Assembly: GCA_041581335.1 (NCBI GenBank)
Contig: JBFIDG010000072.1
Coordinates: forward strand, 1 to 10,232
Origin: JBFGSX01 sp041581335
GTDB lineage: Archaea; Thermoplasmatota; E2; JACPAO01; JAHFTW01
Length of the DNA: 10,232 bases
Reading direction: 5' to 3'
The notes under the pieces are model-generated. The model made no database searches and was not told the DNA's origin. It worked only from the letters and a program-made list of their open reading frames with translations. Below, one piece after another: positions 5,581 through 10,232 of this stretch. How positions within the stretch are numbered: the first letter of the stretch is position 1; each line of letters starts with the position of its first letter. Position numbers and translations under genes: made by a program.

Positions 5581-6464
5581 GCACCTTCAGCACCGACCCC
5601 CGGCTGCGCCGCCGCCGCCGCAAGGAGACCGTCATGCGGTCCTTGATGACCACCGCTGCCGGCCTCACGGTCCTGTTCCTGGCCATCCTGCTGTTCCGGC
5701 TCGTCAGCGATGGCGTCGCCGCCTTGGATTGGGCGTTCTGGAGCGAACGCTATTCGCCGGGGCGGCTGCGACGGGGCGGCGCCAGCGGCATCCTGGACTC
5801 CATCCAGGCCACGCTCACCGTACTGGGATTGACGATGCTGTTCGCCATCCCTGTAGGCACCGCCGCAGGCATCTATCTCCAGGAGTACGCGGGCAAGGGC
5901 CGCACCACGGAGTGGATCCGTGCCACGGTGGCCAATCTGGCCAGCGTCCCCAGCATCGTCTACGGTCTTCTGGGCCTGGCGATCTTCGTGCGCCTGTTGG
6001 CGTTCGGCGCCACCAACATCAGCAGCGCACTGACCCTCGCGGTGCTGATCCTGCCCATCCTCATCGTGGCCACGGAGGAGGCGCTCAAGACCGTCCCACA
6101 ATCAGTGCGCGACGCCAGCCTCGCCATGGGCGCGACGAAGTGGCAGACCATCCGCCACCATGTCCTGCCCTACGCCCTGCCGGGGGTCTTGACCGGACAG
6201 ATCCTTGGCCTCAGCCGGGCCGCCGGCGAGACCGCGCCGCTCATCGTATTGGGCATCCCGGTGTTCACGCGGGCGGCCGGCCCAGGCATCCTGGCGCCGG
6301 GCACCCCCCTTCAGCTGCGCGCGTACAACCTCGCAAGCGACCCCAACACGCATGCGCGCCTCGACGCCGCAGGCACCATCGTCGTGTTGCTCGTCGTGAC
6401 CATCGCACTCAACCTGGCCGCCATCATCGTGCGCCAGCGCCTTTCCCGCAAAATCCAGTGGTGA
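5577..6464 (+). CDS. pstA: Phosphate ABC transporter permease PstA
   Basis: The second membrane subunit of the Pst importer, 295 residues. After a basic N-terminus (RRRRRK at 11-16, expected on the cytoplasmic side), hydrophobic helices lie at about 24-44, 78-101, 118-142, 148-166, 202-227 and 264-286. The EAA loop that contacts PstB is at about 167-204 (EEALKTVP, then ASLAMGATKWQTIRHHVLP). The GETAPLIVLG segment at 217-226 is characteristic of PstA. The ATG overlaps the pstC stop by four bases; a second in-frame ATG at 5634 would drop the first 19 residues and is less likely given the overlap. pstB follows after three bases. Length and order are normal for the family. Confidence 0.95.
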   Translation: MSTFSTDPRLRRRRRKETVMRSLMTTAAGLTVLFLAILLFRLVSDGVAALDWAFWSERYSPGRLRRGGASGILDSIQATLTVLGLTMLFAIPVGTAAGIYLQEYAGKGRTTEWIRATVANLASVPSIVYGLLGLAIFVRLLAFGATNISSALTLAVLILPILIVATEEALKTVPQSVRDASLAMGATKWQTIRHHVLPYALPGVLTGQILGLSRAAGETAPLIVLGIPVFTRAAGPGILAPGTPLQLRAYNLASDPNTHARLDAAGTIVVLLVVTIALNLAAIIVRQRLSRKIQW

Positions 6465-6467
6465 CCT

Positions 6468-7310
6468 ATGGAACCAAATCCTCCGACGACCGTCCAGAAG
6501 CCCGTGACCCGGACCCGACCGAACCGACCCACGGCCAGCGACCGCCTCGCGGCCGCGCCGGCTTGCCTCGAGGTCAAGGACGTCAATTTCTTCTACGGCC
6601 AGACCCAGGCGTTGTCGGGCATCCAGCTACGGGTGCCCAAGAACATGGTCACGGCGTTCATCGGACCCAGTGGCTGCGGAAAATCCACGCTGCTGCGTTG
6701 CTTCAACCGCATGAACGACGTGATCGACGGGATTCGCATCGAGGGCACGGTCACCCTCGAAGGCGTCGATCTCTACGGCGACGATGTGGACCCGGTCGCG
6801 TTGCGTCGCCACATGGGCATGGTGTTCCAGAAGCCCAACCCGTTCCCGAAGAGCATCTTCGAGAACGTCGCCTACGGGCTGCGTCTCCACACCGACCTCA
6901 ACAAGACAGAGCTGGCCGCGAAGGTCCAGTGGGCGCTCGAGAAGGCCCACCTCTGGGACGAGGTCAAGGACCGGCTCGACAAACCCGGTACCAGCCTGTC
7001 GGGTGGCCAGCAACAACGCCTCTGCATCGCCCGCGCCTTGGCGGTCGAGCCGGAGGTGCTGTTGATGGACGAGCCATGCTCGGCGTTGGACCCGGTGGCG
7101 ACGCAGAAGATCGAGGACCTCATCCTCGAGCTCAAGAAGGACGTCACCATCGTCATCGTGACGCACAGCATGAGCCAGGCCGCCCGCGTGAGTGACCAGA
7201 CCGCTTTCTTCTACAAGGGCCAGCTTCTGGAGGCCGGCCCGACGCAACAGATCTTCGAGGCCCCCAAAGAGGAGCTGACGGAGCAGTACATCACGGGGAG
7301 GTTCGGTTGA
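6468..7310 (+). CDS. pstB: Phosphate ABC transporter ATP-binding protein PstB
   Basis: The cytoplasmic ATPase that drives PstSCA, 280 residues. ABC motifs in order: Walker A GPSGCGKST (66-74), Q-loop FQKPNPFP (120-127), signature LSGGQQQR (177-184), Walker B LLMDEP (198-203) and the switch His233 in VTHSM. The NPFPKSIFENVAYG run is diagnostic of PstB within ABC ATPases. About 32 residues before the conserved LEVKDVNFFYG core are Pro/Thr/Arg-rich and look unstructured; this is somewhat longer than in bacterial homologs. The ATG at 6468 lies three bases after the pstA stop. The last codons (AGG TTC GGT TGA) include a GGGGAGG ribosome site and a TGATG stop-start overlap, which begin the unusual tandem mini-frame chain leading to phoU. 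Confidence 0.96.
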   Translation: MEPNPPTTVQKPVTRTRPNRPTASDRLAAAPACLEVKDVNFFYGQTQALSGIQLRVPKNMVTAFIGPSGCGKSTLLRCFNRMNDVIDGIRIEGTVTLEGVDLYGDDVDPVALRRHMGMVFQKPNPFPKSIFENVAYGLRLHTDLNKTELAAKVQWALEKAHLWDEVKDRLDKPGTSLSGGQQQRLCIARALAVEPEVLLMDEPCSALDPVATQKIEDLILELKKDVTIVIVTHSMSQAARVSDQTAFFYKGQLLEAGPTQQIFEAPKEELTEQYITGRFG

Positions 7311-7369
7311 TGCTCGCGCAGCTAGCAGCAAGCGCAGCTCCTGGCCGCAAGGCCTGGAGGTTCGGTTGA
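7310..7369 (+). CDS. Tandem mini-frame 1 between pstB and phoU, 19 residues
   Basis: The start ATG shares its A with the pstB stop (TGATG) and has GGGGAGG eight bases before it. The frame reads MLAQLAASAAPGRKAWRFG and ends in TGA at 7367-7369, which overlaps the next ATG. The last codons TGG AGG double as the ribosome site of the next frame. The middle differs from the other two units, yet length and frame are kept. Translation is plausible from the signals; a function for the peptide is not known, and the frame may serve only to carry ribosomes forward. Confidence 0.4.
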   Translation: MLAQLAASAAPGRKAWRFG

Positions 7370-7428
7370 TGCTCTCAGCGAAGCGTTCTCACGCAGCACG
7401 ACGACCCAAGGCCTGGAGGTCCGGTTGA
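7369..7428 (+). CDS. Tandem mini-frame 2 between pstB and phoU, 19 residues
   Basis: Starts with ATG overlapping the previous TGA, with GGAGG at 7356-7360 eight bases upstream. It reads MLSAKRSHAARRPKAWRSG, a strongly basic peptide, then TGA overlapping the next ATG. It is nearly identical in DNA to mini-frame 3, which points to a recent tandem duplication. Confidence 0.4.
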   Translation: MLSAKRSHAARRPKAWRSG

Positions 7429-7487
7429 TGCTCTCAGCGAAGCGTTCTCACGCAGCACGACGACCCAAATCCTGGAGGTGCCGTTGA
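7428..7487 (+). CDS. Tandem mini-frame 3 between pstB and phoU, 19 residues
   Basis: Starts with ATG overlapping the previous TGA, with GGAGG at 7415-7419 eight bases upstream. It reads MLSAKRSHAARRPKSWRCR and ends in TGA at 7485-7487, which overlaps the phoU ATG. The GGAGG inside its last codons is the phoU ribosome site. Confidence 0.4.
   Translation: MLSAKRSHAARRPKSWRCR
7474..7478 (+). promoter_or_regulatory. Shine-Dalgarno sequence deciding the phoU start
   Basis: GGAGG stands eight bases before ATG 7487. This favours ATG 7487 over the in-frame GTG at 7478, which overlaps the ribosome site itself and would add only three residues. Confidence 0.75.
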
Positions 7488-8140
7488 TGCGAGATCAATT
7501 CGTGAGCGCCATCCATGACATCGAGCTGCAGGTCGAAGAGATGGCGGACCTGGCGCGGGCCATGCTCCTGCAGGGCGTCGCCGCACTCAGTGGGCTCAAT
7601 CGGGCCCAGGCGGAGGAGGTCATCGCCCGCAGCGATGAGCTGGCCCAGGCGGACGAAGACATCGAGACCGCGGTGCTGAAGGTACTGACCTTGCAACAAC
7701 CGCTGGCCAAGGACCTGCGCAAGATGGGGGCTGCGTTGAAGCTCATCACATACATCAACCGGGTCGGTCGCTACGGCTACGACATCGCCAAGGTCGCCCG
7801 TGATTGGCCCGAGGGGCAGGAGCACGTGGCTCGCATGATCGGCCTTCGAGACATGGCGCTGAAAGTCGAGGCGATGCTGGACATGGCCATCGGCTCGTAC
7901 CGTAGCAACAAGCTGCCAGACACGACCGCGTTCATGGCCCTCGAGGACGAGGTGGATGCGATGCGCTACAGCATGTTCCGGGAGTGCTTGACCTACATGG
8001 CGCAGGACCCCGCCAACATCGAGCGCTGTGCCCATTACATGATGGTGGCCCGGTACCTCGAGCGCTGCGGAGACAACATCGTGAAGATGGTCGAGAAGAT
8101 CCACTACGCGATCAGTGGCAAGCGCCTGTTGTTGGATTAG
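7487..8140 (+). CDS. phoU: PhoU-family phosphate uptake regulator
   Basis: A 217-residue all-helical protein made of two PhoU repeats (about 1-105 and 115-215). PhoU proteins bind metal ions and restrain the Pst transporter and phosphate signalling when phosphate is plentiful; they act at the cytoplasmic face of the membrane. The second repeat has the canonical metal-site helix (VARYLERCGDNIVKM, 187-201, with Glu192 and Asp196). In the first repeat the equivalent helix reads TYINRVGRYGYDI (88-100): Asn91 replaces the usual Glu and Arg95 the usual Asp, so one of the two metal clusters is probably altered or lost. PLAKDLRKMGAALK (72-85) is also family-typical. The start at 7487 follows GGAGG by eight bases and overlaps the stop of the last tandem mini-frame. 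No PhoB/PhoR genes lie in the window, so its signalling partner is unknown. Confidence 0.92.
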   Translation: MRDQFVSAIHDIELQVEEMADLARAMLLQGVAALSGLNRAQAEEVIARSDELAQADEDIETAVLKVLTLQQPLAKDLRKMGAALKLITYINRVGRYGYDIAKVARDWPEGQEHVARMIGLRDMALKVEAMLDMAIGSYRSNKLPDTTAFMALEDEVDAMRYSMFRECLTYMAQDPANIERCAHYMMVARYLERCGDNIVKMVEKIHYAISGKRLLLD

Positions 8141-8160
8141 GAACGGAACACCCCCGCTGC

Positions 8161-8200
8161 CTCTATATTTCCTATAGACTATATAGACGGCTATAGAATA
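8161..8200 (+). promoter_or_regulatory. Repeated TATAGA elements, promoter/operator of pit
   Basis: This A/T-rich island in the 82-base gap between phoU and pit holds TATAGA at 8173, 8182 and 8192, spaced nine and ten bases apart, and the inverse TCTATA at 8162. The last copy (CTATAGAATA, 8191-8200) is centred about 27 bases before the pit ATG, the TATA position for a leaderless transcript. The extra copies upstream look like a helically phased binding site for a regulator. Related single copies precede pstS and pstC. Confidence 0.6.
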
Positions 8201-8222
8201 CACCATCGCCTGGGCGTGCCCA

Positions 8223-9683
8223 ATGCTCGATTTCGGGTTGCTGTCCCTTCCCATGATCATCGGCCTCGCAGGTCTCTTTGGCCTCTACATGGCCTGGACC
8301 ATCGGCGCCAATGACGTCGCCAATGCCATGGGGACCTCCGTGGGCAGCGGTGCACTGACACTGCGCAACGCCATCATCGTGGCCGCCGTCATGGAATTCG
8401 CTGGCGCACTGCTGGCCGGTGGCCAGGTCACGGACACCGTGCGCAAGAAGATCCTCGACCCCGAGGTCGCCTTCGTCGCCCACAACAACACCGTCGCGGC
8501 CCCCATGGGCAACATGACCGCCAACATGACGGCCAACAACACCGCCATGCAGACCATGGGCGGCGACCTCGTCTTCAGCAACGAGCTCTATGTCTACGGC
8601 ATGCTGGCCGCGCTTCTGGGGACCGCCATCTGGCTCACCCTCGCCACCTGGTGGGGCATGCCCGTCAGCACCACCCACTCCATCGTCGGCGGTGTCATCG
8701 GCGCCGGCATGTTCGCCGCAGGTAGCTTCTACGGCTGGGACCGCGCAGGCGACGCCGTCGCGTGGGAGAAGGTCATCGAGATCTTCCAATCATGGGTCTT
8801 CGCCCCCTTGTTGGGCGGCTTGATCGCCTTCCTCCTGTTCTGGTTCATCAAACTGGCCATCTTCAATAGCAACGACCCGCTCGCCGCCGTCCGGCGCTGG
8901 CGCTGGCTGTTCATCCTGCTGGACGTCGGCATCATCGTCATGGCCACCCTGCTGAAGGGCCTCAAGAACGCCGCTTGGTACCAGGACCTCGGCTGGATCA
9001 CCAAGAGCGCCGCCGGCAACACGGTCCTGAGCACCACCGGCTGGATCGGTGCCCTGACCATCACCTTCGGCATCACCTTCGGCGCCGAAGCCATCATCCG
9101 CTACAGGAACCGCAACGCCCCACACCCGGTCGCCACCGGCGCCAAGCGCGACAAGGACCTGTACAAGCAGGTCGAGAAGCGCTTCATCGCCTTGCAGATC
9201 GTCACGGCCGCCAGCGTCGCCTTCGCCCACGGCGCCAACGACGTCGCCAACGCCATCGGCCCGCTGGCAGGCATCATCGCGGTCGTCAACGCCGACCCCG
9301 GCGTCTTCCCGTCCAAGGCGGTCCTGCCATTCTGGATCCTGCTCGTCGGCGGTGTCGGTATCGTCGTCGGTCTGGCCACATGGGGATGGCGCGTCATGCA
9401 GACCATCGGCAAGAAGATCAGTGAGATCACCCCGAGCCGCGGCTTCGCTGCCGAACTGGCCGCCGCCGCCACGATCATCCTCGCCACCGTGCAGGGCATC
9501 CCCGTCAGCACCAGCCAGATCCTGGTCGGTGCCGTCATCGGTGTCGGCCTGGCCCGCGGTGTCGCCGCCATCGATCTCAAGATCCTGCGCGACATCGTCG
9601 CCAGCTGGCTGCTGACGCTGCCCGCGGCAGGCATCATGTCAGGGATTCTCTTCCTCATCTTCAAGAACACCTTGGCCGCTTAG
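8223..9683 (+). CDS. pit: Inorganic phosphate transporter, PiT family
   Basis: A 486-residue permease that imports phosphate with H+ or Na+, usually with lower affinity than Pst. The duplicated PiT signature is clear: GANDVANA at 28-35 and again at 337-344, and the paired re-entrant motifs PVSTTHSIVGGVIGAG (147-162) and PVSTSQILVGAVIGVG (427-442). Between the halves (about 208-320) lies a hydrophobic pair of segments and a charged cytoplasmic-looking linker (RYRNRNAPHP...KRDKDLYKQVEKR). The loop at 87-113 holds four N-x-T sequons in 20 residues (Asn88, 97, 101, 105) with a repeated NMTA unit, which may be glycosylated outside the cell. The ATG at 8223 has no Shine-Dalgarno sequence but a TATA-like box 27 bases upstream, so the mRNA is probably leaderless. 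The DUF47 partner gene follows after ten bases. Substrate is firm at family level; the coupling ion is not known. Confidence 0.95.
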   Translation: MLDFGLLSLPMIIGLAGLFGLYMAWTIGANDVANAMGTSVGSGALTLRNAIIVAAVMEFAGALLAGGQVTDTVRKKILDPEVAFVAHNNTVAAPMGNMTANMTANNTAMQTMGGDLVFSNELYVYGMLAALLGTAIWLTLATWWGMPVSTTHSIVGGVIGAGMFAAGSFYGWDRAGDAVAWEKVIEIFQSWVFAPLLGGLIAFLLFWFIKLAIFNSNDPLAAVRRWRWLFILLDVGIIVMATLLKGLKNAAWYQDLGWITKSAAGNTVLSTTGWIGALTITFGITFGAEAIIRYRNRNAPHPVATGAKRDKDLYKQVEKRFIALQIVTAASVAFAHGANDVANAIGPLAGIIAVVNADPGVFPSKAVLPFWILLVGGVGIVVGLATWGWRVMQTIGKKISEITPSRGFAAELAAAATIILATVQGIPVSTSQILVGAVIGVGLARGVAAIDLKILRDIVASWLLTLPAAGIMSGILFLIFKNTLAA

Positions 9684-9686
9684 GAG
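9683..9686 (+). promoter_or_regulatory. Shine-Dalgarno sequence of the DUF47 gene
   Basis: GGAG overlaps the last base of the pit stop codon and stands seven bases before ATG 9694. It supports that start and cotranslation with pit. Confidence 0.5.
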
Positions 9687-9693
9687 CCACTCA

Positions 9694-10232
9694 CATGTCC
9701 AAACACTTCCGCGCCCCGATCTTCGACACGTTCCGTGACCGCAGCCCCTTCCAGGGTCTCTACGATCACGCCAACAAGATCACGGAATGCATCGCTGCGT
9801 TGCAGGAGACCTCTGCCGCGTTCATCGCCGGCGAGCACGACAAGACGCACGACCTGGCCATGAAGGTGAGCCGCCTCGAGTTCGAAGCGGACGAGATCAA
9901 GAGCAACCTGCGCAACCACTTGCCGGGCAACGTCCGCATGCCGGTCGACAAGGCGCTGTTCTTGGCGGCCCTGAGCAGCCAAGACGGCATCCTGGACCAG
10001 GCCGAGGACGCAGCCATCTGGATGAGCATGCGCCAGACGAACATCGGTCCAGAGATCGGCGCCAGCCTGACCGCTTTGCTGGACAAGGTGGCCGAGACCG
10101 TGGTCGCCTACCAGGAGGCCGTGGGCAACCTGCACGATCTCGTCGAGACCGGCTTCGTGAAGCGCGAACGCGAAGAGGAGAAGGAGCTCATCCACAAGGT
10201 GCACGCCCTCGAGCACGAGACCGATGTGCTGA
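9694..10232 (+). CDS. DUF47/PhoU-like Pit accessory protein (C-terminus cut by window edge)
   Basis: The frame is open from ATG 9694 to the window end (179 codons), missing perhaps the last 30-40 residues of a family usually a little over 200 long. It is predicted all-helical and cytoplasmic, like PhoU. Family-typical features are the E-x2-AD-x-IK helix (63-69, FEADEIKSNLRNHL), a Pro-containing turn (MPVDKALFLAAL), the SSQDGILDQAEDAA helix (94-107, acidic metal-site pattern) and the start of the second acidic helix (VHALEHETDVL, 169-179). Proteins of this family are encoded beside Pit permeases and are thought to control them. It lies ten bases after pit with a Shine-Dalgarno sequence and is surely in the same transcript. 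The locus therefore pairs PhoU with Pst and DUF47 with Pit. Confidence 0.9.

Larger units (their letters stand above)
7297..7488 (+). repeat. Tandem 59-base repeat linking pstB to phoU
   Basis: GGAGG followed by a GGTTGATG or CGTTGATG junction recurs at 7297, 7356, 7415 and 7474, each exactly 59 bases after the last. Units 7356-7414 and 7415-7473 differ at three positions. Unit 7297-7355 keeps the same length and matches in its first 19 bases and last 8, but its middle is different. The fourth copy is only the start of a unit and provides the phoU ribosome site and start. The first copy overlaps the pstB 3' end. Confidence 0.95.

Noticed and set aside
3531..6101. Long minus-strand open frames opposite pstS, pstC and pstA
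   Set aside because: These arise from high GC and are shadows of well supported plus-strand genes; no motifs are seen.
5729..7195. 488-codon plus-strand frame across pstA and pstB
   Set aside because: It is Arg/His/Pro-rich out-of-frame reading of two clear ABC transporter genes.
7297..7488. Direct repeats as a possible CRISPR array
   Set aside because: The repeats are contiguous without spacers, and the unit is explained by coupled mini-frames.

Overview
The window is a GC-rich stretch, probably from an archaeon. Several intergenic regions carry an isolated A/T-rich box about 25-30 bases before a start codon with no usable ribosome binding site between, which is the layout of archaeal TATA-driven leaderless transcripts. 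Lipobox lipoproteins with a PKD domain, an archaeal-style NikR and a Pit/DUF47 pair fit this. A Thermoplasmatota-like euryarchaeon is my guess from general style only; the phylum cannot be fixed from this sequence and a bacterium is not excluded.

Region 1 (1-1922, minus strand) holds the front of a secreted PKD-domain lipoprotein whose second half is a trypsin-like peptidase (cut by the window edge), and upstream of it a ZIP-family metal transporter. Region 2 (1995-2983, plus strand) is divergent from these: a NikR-type metal-responsive ribbon-helix-helix regulator followed by a PduO-type cob(I)alamin adenosyltransferase. The 72-base gap between ZIP and nikR contains a 28-base inverted repeat with the geometry of a NikR operator, and its two arms sit where the TATA boxes of both divergent genes should be. 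This looks like a compact nickel/cobalt switch linking metal uptake to cobalamin use.

Region 3 (2984-3578) has no recognised gene but is not empty. It holds a small winged-helix-like reading frame apparently split in two or frameshifted, an inverted repeat directly before it, and a second small reading frame whose first part resembles the first.

Region 4 (3579-10232, plus strand) is a complete phosphate uptake locus: pstS, then pstC-pstA-pstB-phoU, then a Pit permease and its DUF47 partner (cut by the window edge). A CTATAG/TATAGA element recurs upstream of pstS, pstC and pit, and at pit it is repeated three times at about one helical turn. No PhoB/PhoR pair is seen, so this element is a candidate phosphate-regulon site.

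The most unusual structure is between pstB and phoU. Three tandem 20-codon reading frames, period exactly 59 bases, form an unbroken chain of GGAGG...TGATG stop-start junctions from the pstB stop to the phoU start. Each unit reproduces the ribosome binding site and overlapping stop/start that would otherwise couple pstB directly to phoU.
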